Below, piece after piece: positions 41,246 through 49,972 of a stretch of DNA of 64,000 nucleotides. Below the pieces are notes generated by a model. It made no database searches, had not been told where the DNA came from, and was given only the letters and a program-made list of their open reading frames with translations. Both the position numbers and the translations under genes were made by a program. Source of the stretch: Haliscomenobacter sp041740695 (GTDB lineage: Bacteria; Bacteroidota; Bacteroidia; Chitinophagales; Saprospiraceae); contig NZ_JBGSLK010000057.1 in assembly GCF_041740695.1 (NCBI RefSeq), positions 27,641-91,640 of the forward strand, given 5' to 3'. Numbering within the stretch: the stretch's first letter is position 1; every line of letters starts with the position of its first letter.

Positions 41246-41285
41246 CCTGCAATTTCGCCATTGAAAAACGAAATTGCAGGGAAAA
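41241..41285. promoter_or_regulatory. 17-bp perfect inverted repeat ending at the start codon
   Basis: TTTTCCCTGCAATTTCG (41241-41257) is perfectly complementary to 41269-41285, with an 11-nt centre. The right arm ends on the A of the ATG at 41285, and the left arm overlaps the putative -7 box. Position suggests an operator, possibly autoregulatory, or a start-occluding hairpin. Confidence 0.6.
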
Positions 41286-42454
41286 TGAGCTACATTGCTA
41301 GAAAATCAGAAACAGAAATTGTCCGTTTGCTGGATTACTTTCCTGCAGTAGCCATTGTTGGGCCCCGGCAAGTGGGTAAAACATCTTTGGCAAAACATCT
41401 GGCAGAAAACAGTGCCCGGGCTACTGTCTATTTTGATCTGGAGGACCCCGATGACCTTGCCAAATTTGCCAATCCTCGGTTGCTACTGGAGCCTCTGGAA
41501 GACAAAACCGTTATTCTGGACGAAGTACAGCGCCTGCCGAATTTATTTCCTATACTGCGCAGTGCCATTGATCGAAACCGTAAGCCAGCGCGCTTTATTT
41601 TGCTCGGTTCTGCCTCCCCCGACCTTATCCGCGATGCTTCTGAAACCCTAGCTGGCCGCATAGCCTACTTCGAGTTGACGCCATTCTTATGGCAGGAGGT
41701 AGCCGATTTGACCGATTGGCGACAACATTGTTTTCGAGGAGGTTTTCACGGTTCTTTATTGGCGCCAGACGAAGAACTGGCCAGGCTTTGGCGTACCAAT
41801 TTCATCACTACCTATCTGGAACGAGATCTCCCTGCGTTGGGTCTAAAAGCGGAGCCGACGTTGACCCGCCGACTCTGGCAAATGACCGCTCATTTAAGTG
41901 GTAGCGTTTTAAATATGGAGACCATCGCCTCAGGTTTGGGGATTGGTAATTCTTCCGTGCGGCGTTATCTGGATTTTTTTGAATCCTCATACCTTATCCG
42001 TAGGTTACAACCTTACCTACCCAATCTGCGCAAAAGGCTGATCCGCAGCCCCAAACTGTACTTGCGGGATACCGGGATCTTGCATCAATTACTGGGCGTA
42101 CCTTCTTTTGAAAGTATGATCGGCAACCCTATTGTTGGAGCATCTTGGGAAACTTATGTCATTGAACAAATCGCAGGCAATTTACCCAACTGGGCTGAGC
42201 TGTTTTATTATCGAACGCAAGATGGTACCGAGGCGGATTTGGTCATTGTCAGAGGTGGGATTGCCGAGATATTGGTTGAAATCAAATTTACCACGACCCC
42301 CAAACTAACCAAAAGCCTACACATTGCTAAAGCAGACCTGGGTACAACGCGCAATTTTATCATTTGCCCAGTTGCTGATGGCTATCCCTTGGATACGGAT
42401 GTAAGGGTGCTGGGAATTGGTGAATGGGGGGCGATTTTTGGGGATCGGGGTTAG
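41285..42454 (+). CDS. ATP-binding protein, AAA_14/DUF4143 family
   Basis: This is a 389-residue P-loop ATPase. Walker A is VGPRQVGKTSL (about residues 25-35) and Walker B VILDEVQRLP (about 78-87). LLGSASPDLIRDASETLAGR is the sensor region. The C-terminal DUF4143 half (about 200-389) ends with a PD-(D/E)xK-like pattern, GTEADLVI...EILVEIKF. These proteins are common in mobile and variable regions; their role is unknown. The ATG at 41285 is chosen; the in-frame TTG at 41261 lies inside the inverted repeat. The gene is flanked by two permease 3' remnants, indicating insertion into a permease array. Confidence 0.9.
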   Translation: MSYIARKSETEIVRLLDYFPAVAIVGPRQVGKTSLAKHLAENSARATVYFDLEDPDDLAKFANPRLLLEPLEDKTVILDEVQRLPNLFPILRSAIDRNRKPARFILLGSASPDLIRDASETLAGRIAYFELTPFLWQEVADLTDWRQHCFRGGFHGSLLAPDEELARLWRTNFITTYLERDLPALGLKAEPTLTRRLWQMTAHLSGSVLNMETIASGLGIGNSSVRRYLDFFESSYLIRRLQPYLPNLRKRLIRSPKLYLRDTGILHQLLGVPSFESMIGNPIVGASWETYVIEQIAGNLPNWAELFYYRTQDGTEADLVIVRGGIAEILVEIKFTTTPKLTKSLHIAKADLGTTRNFIICPVADGYPLDTDVRVLGIGEWGAIFGDRG

Positions 42455-42455
42455 A

Positions 42456-42566
42456 ATGTTTGTACTGGCAGGTGTGCTGGCGATTGGGATCGCGTTTTTG
42501 ACAATTGTTGTACAAAGTGTGAAGGCGGCGCTGACGAATCCGGTGAAGAGTTTGAGGAGTAAGTAA
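42456..42566 (+). pseudogene. 3' remnant of an FtsX-like permease gene (right copy)
   Basis: The 36-codon frame begins MFVLAGVLAIGIAFLTIVVQ and ends ALTNPVKSLRSK, which aligns with the C-terminus of the intact permease downstream (ending ALMNPVKSLRSE). Only the last TM and tail remain. It starts two nt after the stop of the ATPase gene. Bases 42469 onward match the left copy at 41088, with the first 30 bases nearly identical. Confidence 0.8.
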
Positions 42567-42593
42567 TTCATTTTTGATCAAAAAAATCAGGTT

Positions 42594-45056
42594 ATGTTCA
42601 GGAACTACCTAACCATCGTTTGGAGAAATTTGCTCAAGAATAAGCTCTACACCGGGCTCAATGTAGCAGGACTTACTTTTGGGATGACTTGCTTTTTGTT
42701 CATTGCCCTTTTTGTGTTTGACGAACTGACCTTTGACCAACAACATGGCAAAGCGGAACAAATTTACCCCGTGGTCGAACACAAAAATGTCAAAGGAGAA
42801 GCGACCACTGTAGCCGCCGCTGGCTTGATGTTGGCAGAACAAGCCAGAATAAGTATTCCCGAAGTAGAAAATACAACGAGAATGCAAAGGACTGGAAGAG
42901 CAAACCTCGTGAATCCTGAAAACCCGGTGAATTTTCAGGAAACCATCACCATTGCCGACGCCAATTTTCTAAGCGTATTTGATTTCCCTCTGGTTGTGGG
43001 AGACAGAAAGACAGCCTTGAAAGAGCCCAATTCGATCCTGATCACCGAGGATTTGGCCATGCGGCTTTTTGGAAAAATTGAAGTGTTGGGCAAAATGCTG
43101 GAATGGAGTCATCTGGACACCCCTTTAAAAATTACGGGTGTCCTGAAAAACCACCCGAGCAATTCGAGTTTCACTTTTAACAACGTAATGACAGATGCCA
43201 TTTTTGAGCATTCTAACTTCAGAAGACAATTAGGTCCTTCTGATTGGTTGTCCAATAGTTTTTCGGTGTACATGCAGCTAAAACCTGGTGCAAATGCCGA
43301 GAACGTTGCCGGGAAACTGAAAAAAATGGTGCTGGACCATTTCACACCAGAAACTGGCACGACCTTCTCTTTCAGCCTACAGCCTTTGAAGGACATGCAC
43401 CTGAAATCTGAAAACATCGTAGATGGGGCTAGAAACAGCAATGTAGAAGCCATCCCGCAGGGAAATCCTTTGTACATCAAAATATTTGCTTTGGTGGCCT
43501 GTTTTATTTTGCTGATCGCAGGCATCAATTACATGAATTTATCTACCGCCCGGGCCACCAATCGCGCCAAAGAAGTGGGCGTAAGGAAATCCATTGGTGC
43601 GGAGAGGCGGAATTTAATCACCCAGTTTTTATTGGAGGCTGTGATTGTCTCGGCCTTTTCATTTGTATTGGCTATTCTTTTGGTGAATGTTTTACTGCCT
43701 TTCTTCAATACGTTTACGCTCAAAGGATTGTCGCTTGGTTTTGACACTGATTACCGAATTTGGCTGATGGCCATCTCCGCCACGGTTTTGATCAGTTTAT
43801 TGTCAGGCACTTATCCTGCGCTCTTGCTTTCTGGTTTAAAACCCGTCTTGCTTTTGCGGGGCATTAAAGTCAAAAGTGGCAGTAGTCTGAGCCTCAGGAA
43901 AGGTTTGGTCATCACGCAGTTTTCCATTTCAACGCTGATGATTATTGGGACCATTATCCTGTACCAACAAGTCCGGTTTTTGAACAATACCCATTTAGGA
44001 TTCAACAAAGAACTCATGGTGGTCATTGATGTAAATAGCCGAGCGGCACGGGAGCGTTGTGAGACCATCAAGACGGAAATGAGCAAAATACCCGCAGTGA
44101 AAAGTGTGTCCCTCACGTCCAGGGTGCCCGGCGAATGGAAGACTTACCGCAGGGTAAAAATCCATAACCAGGGCAACTCGCCTGATCAAAAAGAGGCTTA
44201 TTATTTTGCGGTAGACAGAGATTTTACCAAAACCTTCGATGTACAGCTTTTAAGCGGCAGGAACTTTGATAAGCTCCAGGATTCCAGCTCGGTCATCCTC
44301 AATGAAACTGCGGCAAAACTGCTGAACATTAGTGAAGCCTCCGGTCAAATCGTAGCCATACCATCGGTAGCTAGCGAAGGGGTTTTCGACCCCCTTGATG
44401 ACGAAAATACAGTATTTAGTCCGCGAGTAGTTGGCATAGTAAAAGATTTTCACTTTCAGTCGCTGCGGGACAAAATAGAGCCTTTGGTATTGTCCTACAT
44501 AAGGAACCCCATCCATAGGGTGGATTATTTCACGGCCAGAATTGAGCCTACTGCCATCCAAACTACTTTGGAGAAATTAAAGGCCGTGATGGTCAATGCC
44601 GACAAAGAAGACCCTTTTGAATACCATTTTTTGAATGAACAATTGGCCATGTTTTACGCTGAAGATGCCCGTCGCCAAACCTTGATGATTTGGGCAGCCC
44701 TGGCAACCATTTTTATTGCCTGCCTCGGGCTGTTTGGTTTGGCTACCTATTCTGCAGAGCAAAGGACCAAAGAAATTGGGGTAAGAAAAGTATTGGGTGC
44801 GACGGTGTTGAACCTTAGCTCCATGCTTTCTAAAGACTTTTTGAAATTGGTCGTTGCGGCCAATGTGATTGCCTTGCCAATCGCCTTTTGGGGGGCCAAT
44901 CAATTGTTGCAAGAGTATTCGTACCACATTGAAATCAAATGGTGGGTGTTTGTTGCGGCGGTGCTGGTTTCGGTGGTGATTGCTTTGGGGACGGTGAGTT
45001 ATCAGGCGGTGAGGGCGGCGTTGATGAATCCGGTGAAGAGTTTGAGGAGTGAGTGA
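42594..45056 (+). CDS. FtsX-like ABC transporter permease (8 TM)
   Basis: This is an 820-residue duplicated permease. TM1 follows NLLKNKLYTGLNVAGLTFGM (about residues 10-45), then a MacB periplasmic domain (about 50-285). A first FtsX domain has NYMNLSTARATNRAKEVGVRKSIGAERR (about 300-335) and helices to about 430. A second periplasmic domain covers about 460-680, and a second FtsX domain has LATYSAEQRTKEIGVRKVLGA (about 710-740). It ends AALMNPVKSLRSE. No ATPase gene adjoins it. It stands immediately downstream of a 3' remnant of a paralogue, so the locus was once a tandem array. Confidence 0.93.
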   Translation: MFRNYLTIVWRNLLKNKLYTGLNVAGLTFGMTCFLFIALFVFDELTFDQQHGKAEQIYPVVEHKNVKGEATTVAAAGLMLAEQARISIPEVENTTRMQRTGRANLVNPENPVNFQETITIADANFLSVFDFPLVVGDRKTALKEPNSILITEDLAMRLFGKIEVLGKMLEWSHLDTPLKITGVLKNHPSNSSFTFNNVMTDAIFEHSNFRRQLGPSDWLSNSFSVYMQLKPGANAENVAGKLKKMVLDHFTPETGTTFSFSLQPLKDMHLKSENIVDGARNSNVEAIPQGNPLYIKIFALVACFILLIAGINYMNLSTARATNRAKEVGVRKSIGAERRNLITQFLLEAVIVSAFSFVLAILLVNVLLPFFNTFTLKGLSLGFDTDYRIWLMAISATVLISLLSGTYPALLLSGLKPVLLLRGIKVKSGSSLSLRKGLVITQFSISTLMIIGTIILYQQVRFLNNTHLGFNKELMVVIDVNSRAARERCETIKTEMSKIPAVKSVSLTSRVPGEWKTYRRVKIHNQGNSPDQKEAYYFAVDRDFTKTFDVQLLSGRNFDKLQDSSSVILNETAAKLLNISEASGQIVAIPSVASEGVFDPLDDENTVFSPRVVGIVKDFHFQSLRDKIEPLVLSYIRNPIHRVDYFTARIEPTAIQTTLEKLKAVMVNADKEDPFEYHFLNEQLAMFYAEDARRQTLMIWAALATIFIACLGLFGLATYSAEQRTKEIGVRKVLGATVLNLSSMLSKDFLKLVVAANVIALPIAFWGANQLLQEYSYHIEIKWWVFVAAVLVSVVIALGTVSYQAVRAALMNPVKSLRSE

Positions 45057-45136
45057 GCGGGGCTTGCTTTTTTGAAGATGAAATAAAACTATATCATACG
45101 TAAAATGCATCATTTGCTTTTTTTCTAGTAGTTTTA

Positions 45137-45172
45137 AGCGCCTTGCGTCAATTAAAATTGCGGCAAGGTGCT
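45137..45172. repeat. Inverted repeat in the gap after the permease
   Basis: AGCGCCTTGC / GCAAGGTGCT (one G-T pair) encloses CAAT-TAAA-ATTG, giving a long hairpin without a T-run. The rest of the 275-nt gap 45057-45331 is AT-rich and shows nothing else recognisable. Confidence 0.5.
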
Positions 45173-45331
45173 AGACATAGGAAGAGGAGTTGCGGCAATG
45201 TTGAAGTTCGCTGAAATAAAAAAAAACCGAAGCAAGAAAATGAGTACATAAATCAAAAAATGATGTAATTTTCTTTTTAAAGAGTTATCACACCAAAATT
45301 TACAAGAGAAGCATCTATATAAAATACGACA

Positions 45332-45817
45332 ATGGGTACTAGATCAGGAAAAATCAGTCAATCCTTAGATACAGTTCATAAATGGTTTATGGAACAGGGA
45401 GAAGTTTTTATCAGAGTAGAACTCTGGCCAGCAGCAGGTTATACGGATTACTTTCTCTATACTAATTATGAGCAATTCGTGCAGGATTTTAAAGATTTCC
45501 CAGCATACTACGAAAATCTATTAAAACATAAGTTTGTGATAGATGTTATTGCTATAAAAAATACATATTTGCCAATACGGGGAATTGCTGGTGATATTTT
45601 CTTGGACAAAGCGAAACAAGTATTTAAAAAAGGTGAAGAGTTCTTATTTATGTTCAGTACAAAATCAAATGTTTTCTCACAGTGCGGTCATGTTTATTTG
45701 GAAGAAGAAATAAAAGAATATGTAGAAGAGCATACAGGCAAATTTTGTATTTTTGGAAAAGAGCCTGATTATAACTGGCCTCTTAAAGAAGATGTAGAAA
45801 TTAAGATAAGATGGTAA
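45332..45817 (+). CDS. Hypothetical protein, AT-rich gene
   Basis: This is a 161-residue soluble protein of unknown family. It starts MGTRSGKISQSLDTVHKWF, is rich in aromatic and acidic residues, and ends GKEPDYNWPLKEDVEIKIRW. There is no signal peptide, TM segment or recognised motif. Composition is much more AT-rich than the flanking permeases, and it borders two truncated genes, so it probably arrived by transfer. It could be an immunity- or effector-type protein, but nothing in the sequence proves that. Confidence 0.6.
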   Translation: MGTRSGKISQSLDTVHKWFMEQGEVFIRVELWPAAGYTDYFLYTNYEQFVQDFKDFPAYYENLLKHKFVIDVIAIKNTYLPIRGIAGDIFLDKAKQVFKKGEEFLFMFSTKSNVFSQCGHVYLEEEIKEYVEEHTGKFCIFGKEPDYNWPLKEDVEIKIRW

Positions 45818-45843
45818 TCTCCGAAATAAAATTGACTAAAATC

Positions 45844-45933
45844 ATGGATGCCTTAAAACTAATTTATATAACACTCCTTTTATTGGTATCATTCAGTTGC
45901 AAACAAAATACGACTGAACAAAGAGCCGTAGAG
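45844..45933 (+). pseudogene. Truncated lipoprotein gene (signal peptide only)
   Basis: MDALKLIYITLLLLVSFSC is a lipoprotein signal peptide with lipobox LVSFSC, followed by about ten residues (KQNTTEQRAVE). The frame then continues only through the antisense of the acetyltransferase gene. The mature protein is missing, so this is a 5' fragment left at a rearrangement junction. Confidence 0.55.
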
Positions 45934-46266
45934 CTAAATCTCCTTCACATACTTCACCACATCCGCCCCAAATCCCAGTTCCTCATACAACTTTCGCGCC
46001 CGCTCATTCCCGGCAAAAACATTCAAGGTAAGCCTTTCATAGCCCTCGCTTTCAGCCCATGCCTCAGCTTTGGCCATAAGTAGTTTGCCTACGCCCTGGC
46101 CTCTTCCTTCTGGAGCTACAATGAGGTCGGAGATGTGACACTGTTTTGCTTTGAAGTAATGATCACTGCCGGGGTGCAAATGGACGAAACCGAGTGGGGT
46201 TTGTGCTTGGTCTTCCGCAATGAAAATGGTAGCTCTGCTTACTTTGGACTTATATGCCACAGGCAC
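45934..46266 (-). CDS. GNAT family acetyltransferase, N-terminally truncated
   Basis: This is a 110-residue GNAT domain with the acetyl-CoA site APEGRGQGVGKLLMAKAEAW (motif A) and LNVFAGNERARKLYEELGFG (motif B). The usual first strand and helices (about 35-45 residues) are missing, and an in-frame TGA lies 12 nt upstream of the only possible start, a GTG at 46266. It is either a minimal GNAT or a degraded gene. Its stop abuts the truncated lipoprotein fragment. Confidence 0.7.
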   Translation of the reverse strand: MPVAYKSKVSRATIFIAEDQAQTPLGFVHLHPGSDHYFKAKQCHISDLIVAPEGRGQGVGKLLMAKAEAWAESEGYERLTLNVFAGNERARKLYEELGFGADVVKYVKEI

Positions 46267-46359
46267 CGAGCATTTTCACTTCTTAACCAAAGTCAATGAA
46301 CCCCACCCAATTCCCCCCGTCCTTTGCAGCATCAATTCATTTTCTAAAACTCGACAAGT

Positions 46360-48798
46360 ATGAAAAGGATCGCTGCAATTACCGCATTGCTGCTGCTATG
46401 TACCACTGCCATTTTTTCCCAAAACCTGACCCAAACCGTAAGAGGAACCATCCTGGACGAAGACAGCAAAATGCCACTCATCGGTGCACAAGTGATCGTT
46501 CTAGGCAGTGATCCCTTGTTGGGGACTGCCAGCGACGAGCAGGGCAATTTCAGACTCGACAAGGTTCCAATTGGTCGGATCAGCTTACAAGTCTCTTATT
46601 TGGGCTACAAAAACGCGATCATCCCCAATATAGTGGTCAACTCGGGTAAAGAAACCCTGCTCAACCTCACCATGCAGGAATCAGCCATCAAAATGGAAGA
46701 AGTTGTCATTACTGAAGACAAAAACAAAGGCGAAGCCCTCAACGACATGGCCATGATCAGCGCCCGCTCGATCTCGCCCGAACAAACCAACCGCTACGCG
46801 GGCGGCTTCAACGACCCCTCGCGCATCCTCTCCAATTTTGCGGGCATCACTAGCACCCAGGATGGCAGCAACGACATCATCGTACGCGGCAACTCCCCCA
46901 AATACGTGCAATGGCGACTAGAAGGCATCCAAATCAGCAATCCTAACCATTTTGCTGACCAAAGCTCCGTAGGTGGCTCGGTCAGTACCCTGAACAACAA
47001 CATCCTGGCTACTTCTGATTTTCATACTGGCGCCTTCTCTGCCGAATTTGGCGATGTGCTTTCCGGGGTGTACGATGTGAAACTCCGGGCGGGCAACAAT
47101 GAAAAATTTGAATCCGTGTTTGGTTTTGGCCTGCTTGGCACCGACCTGACCCTGGAGGGGCCTTTCAAAAAAGGTTACGGCGGCTCTTACCTGGTCAATT
47201 ATCGCTACTCCACCGTTTCCCTGATCCAGGACATTGGGCTAGTCGACAACATCAACGGGTCCCTAAATTTTCAAGATGCGGCCTTCAAAGTAGTACTGCC
47301 CACCAAAAAACTAGGTGTATTTTCAGTATTTGGCCTAGGCGGCACCAGCAGTTTTTTATTTGAAGATGTGACTCCAGCCATTTGGGAAACACCGGGGAAC
47401 AATGGCCAGCGCCGCGAAATCCGCGAAGATTACCAAAAACGCGCCCATTTGCTCAACCTGGGCCTCAACCACACCCTGAGCCTCAGCCCACGCAGCTACC
47501 TCAAAACCAGTCTGGCCTATTCCAACGAGGGGATTAAAGACGATGTTTTTGAGTCACAACTCATCAAAATTTACGGCGATAATGGGGAGTATTTGCGCGA
47601 TTCGGCCCAAAGCCGCAATCTGAATTTCAGTGGTCGTTTGTCAAAACCCACCTACCGGGCGGAACTCACCTACCACCACAAGTTCAACGCCAAAAACAAA
47701 ATCCAGATCGGCAGCAAATACAGCCTTTTTGCCTACGAATTTGAGCAAAGCCAAATCATCGAAGGCGGCTCTACCCGCTTCAAGCTGATCGATTTTAATG
47801 AAAATGTAGGTACCCTGCGCAACTTCGTGAACTGGAAACACCTGCTCAACGACGACCTGAGCATCGTAGCGGGGGTACACAACCTGAATGTACTCCTAAA
47901 TCAAAAAAGCACCCTGGAGCCCCGCCTGGCCCTGAACTGGCAACTCAGCCCCGGCAGCGCCATCCACGCGGGTTATGGCCTGCACAGCACGATGGAAAGT
48001 ATCCACAATTACTACGCCCGGGTCAAACAACCCGATGGCAGCATTGCGGAAGTAAACCGCGATCTGGACTTGCTCAAAGCCCATCATTTTGTGCTGGGGT
48101 ACGAAAAACGATTTGGTCAACACCTGATGGCCAAAGTGGAGCTGTACTACCAAGACCTCTACAATCTGCCCGTGGAAAATCTCGACAGCAGCTATTACGC
48201 GACGATCAACGAAGGGTTGGAGTTTCGCTACGTGGATTTAGTCAACAAGGGTACAGGTAAAAACTACGGCATTGAGATCACGCTGGAGCGTTTTTTCCAC
48301 CGCAACTACTATTTTTTGCTCAACACTTCCTTGTACCAATCCAAATACCGCTCCTTGGAAGGCATAGAACGCAATACCCCTTACAACGGCAACTATCTGG
48401 TCAACCTCCTTTTTGGCAAAGAAATCCCCAAACTGGGCCCCAAGCAGAACCGCACTTTGGGACTCAACGCCAAGGTATTCTTCGGTGGTGGCCGCAAGAT
48501 CATCCCGCTGCTGCGCGACAACAATGGCCAACTGGCCGTTGATCCCGGCAACAATCGTTTCTGGGATTACACCAAAGCTTATGACCGCAGCTTGGGAGAT
48601 ACCTACCAGGTCATCTTATCGGCTAGTTACAAATGGAACCGCCTCCGTGCTACCCACGAAGTTTTTCTTAACCTCGACAATGTGACCAACAATAAGGGAA
48701 AAATTTCGGAATTTTACGATGAATCAAAACCCAATAACATTGGCTACCTTACTCAATTTGGGGTATTTCCCAACTTGATGTATCGGGTATATTTTTAA
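46360..48798 (+). CDS. TonB-dependent receptor with carboxypeptidase-regulatory-like domain
   Basis: This is an 812-residue outer-membrane receptor. A signal peptide (cleavage after AIFS) is followed by a regulatory-like beta sandwich (about residues 25-110: VRGTILDEDSKMPLIGAQV...TASDEQGNFRL). A plug domain (about 130-230) contains DIIVRGNSPKYVQWRLEGI. A 22-strand-type barrel follows and ends in LMYRVYF with a terminal Phe. It imports or exports a ligand with TonB energy; no SusD partner adjoins it, so the ligand is unknown. The repeat-armed hairpin starts two nt after its stop. Confidence 0.93.
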   Translation: MKRIAAITALLLLCTTAIFSQNLTQTVRGTILDEDSKMPLIGAQVIVLGSDPLLGTASDEQGNFRLDKVPIGRISLQVSYLGYKNAIIPNIVVNSGKETLLNLTMQESAIKMEEVVITEDKNKGEALNDMAMISARSISPEQTNRYAGGFNDPSRILSNFAGITSTQDGSNDIIVRGNSPKYVQWRLEGIQISNPNHFADQSSVGGSVSTLNNNILATSDFHTGAFSAEFGDVLSGVYDVKLRAGNNEKFESVFGFGLLGTDLTLEGPFKKGYGGSYLVNYRYSTVSLIQDIGLVDNINGSLNFQDAAFKVVLPTKKLGVFSVFGLGGTSSFLFEDVTPAIWETPGNNGQRREIREDYQKRAHLLNLGLNHTLSLSPRSYLKTSLAYSNEGIKDDVFESQLIKIYGDNGEYLRDSAQSRNLNFSGRLSKPTYRAELTYHHKFNAKNKIQIGSKYSLFAYEFEQSQIIEGGSTRFKLIDFNENVGTLRNFVNWKHLLNDDLSIVAGVHNLNVLLNQKSTLEPRLALNWQLSPGSAIHAGYGLHSTMESIHNYYARVKQPDGSIAEVNRDLDLLKAHHFVLGYEKRFGQHLMAKVELYYQDLYNLPVENLDSSYYATINEGLEFRYVDLVNKGTGKNYGIEITLERFFHRNYYFLLNTSLYQSKYRSLEGIERNTPYNGNYLVNLLFGKEIPKLGPKQNRTLGLNAKVFFGGGRKIIPLLRDNNGQLAVDPGNNRFWDYTKAYDRSLGDTYQVILSASYKWNRLRATHEVFLNLDNVTNNKGKISEFYDESKPNNIGYLTQFGVFPNLMYRVYF

Positions 48799-48800
48799 AA

Positions 48801-48938
48801 CAAGTTGAGAAGGTTGAGAGGTTGAGAAGGTTGAGGCTACCGCGAACGCCATTGGCACACGCACACTATCACACACAAACACACACCCATTTTTGCGATA
48901 GCCTCAACCTTCTCAACCTTCCTAAACCCTCCTAAACC
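48801..48938. repeat. Repeat-armed inverted repeat, GTTGAGAAG family
   Basis: The left arm 48801-48839 consists of tandem GGTTGAGAA-like units; the right arm is 48899-48938. The core 48819-48839 pairs perfectly over 21 bp with 48899-48919. The loop has an alternating ACACAC stretch. It begins immediately after the TonB receptor stop and fills the 148-nt gap to the next gene. It is related to 10431-10526. Confidence 0.9.
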
Positions 48939-48946
48939 ATTTCACC

Positions 48947-49912
48947 ATGAAAGCAGCCATCCGTTACCAATACGGACCTCCTCGACTATTGAGCGTCGGG
49001 GAGGTCCCCCAGCCAGTGCCAGGGGCACACGAAATTTTGGTCAGGGTATACGCCACTACGGTCAATCGCACCGATTGTGCAGTCCTGACGGGTTGGCCAC
49101 TGGCCATAAGGGCTTTTACAGGTTTGAGCAAGCCCAAATTGCCGATTACAGGCACCGATTTTGCCGGGCAGGTCGTGGGCCTTGGCCAGGAGGTGAATAA
49201 CTTTAAAATTGGAGATAAAGTATGGGGTTTTAATGACAATGGCCTGGGGTCACATGCTCAATACCTTTGCATCGCCGCAAGTGGCAATGTATTAGAAATG
49301 CCTAAAAATACCAGTTATGAAGCAGCGGTGGCCAGTGCCGAAGCTGCCCACTACGCCGTCAATTTCCTCAATAAAATAAAGTTGTACGCGGGTCAAAAAG
49401 TGCTGGTGAATGGTGGGACCGGCGCCATTGGCTCGGCCGCGATCCAGTTGCTTAAAACTATGGATGTGCAGGTTACTGCGGTATGTGGAACACCCCATTT
49501 GGCTAAAATCCAGGCATTAGGGGCCGATCGAGTGATCGACTACACTGCCGAAGATTTTACCCAACTGAATGAACAATTCGATTTTGTACTGGATGCTGTA
49601 GGGAAGAGCACTTTTTTTAAATGCAAACGCTTGTTGAAGCCAGGTGGGGCGTACATCTCTTCGGAATTGGGGCCGGGTTGGCAAAACATTTTTTTGGCTT
49701 TGAGTACCCCCATTTTGGGCGGGAAAAAAGTGATTTTCCCGGTTCCGACCGACATCAAAAAGAGTATGCTGGTGGTTCAAGGATTAATTGAAGCAGGCAA
49801 ATTTCGCCCTTTGATTGACCGAACGTACCCCTTGGAAAAAATCAGCGAAGCTTTTAAATACGTAGGAAGTGGGCAAAAAATCGGGAATGTGATCATCGAC
49901 TTGGCAGATTGA
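48947..49912 (+). CDS. NAD(P)-dependent alcohol dehydrogenase/quinone oxidoreductase-like protein (MDR)
   Basis: This is a 321-residue medium-chain dehydrogenase/reductase. A GroES-like N-domain (GAHEILVRVYATTVNRTDCAV, LPITGTDFAGQVVGLG) is followed by a Rossmann domain with VLVNGGTGAIGSAAIQLLK (about residues 147-165). The structural zinc Cys cluster is absent, as in quinone-oxidoreductase-like members. It probably reduces enones or quinones using NADPH. It is monocistronic, between a repeat-armed hairpin and a Crp/Fnr gene. Confidence 0.9.
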   Translation: MKAAIRYQYGPPRLLSVGEVPQPVPGAHEILVRVYATTVNRTDCAVLTGWPLAIRAFTGLSKPKLPITGTDFAGQVVGLGQEVNNFKIGDKVWGFNDNGLGSHAQYLCIAASGNVLEMPKNTSYEAAVASAEAAHYAVNFLNKIKLYAGQKVLVNGGTGAIGSAAIQLLKTMDVQVTAVCGTPHLAKIQALGADRVIDYTAEDFTQLNEQFDFVLDAVGKSTFFKCKRLLKPGGAYISSELGPGWQNIFLALSTPILGGKKVIFPVPTDIKKSMLVVQGLIEAGKFRPLIDRTYPLEKISEAFKYVGSGQKIGNVIIDLAD

Positions 49913-49972
49913 ACACATTACACCTCCTGCATTGAGTCGAAGCAAGTCCCGATTTCATCGAAAATTAAACGC

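Noticed and set aside
45934..46083. Continuation of the lipoprotein frame across the acetyltransferase gene
   Set aside because: Beyond about 45933 the frame reads only the antisense of a good GNAT domain, so the lipoprotein is treated as truncated.
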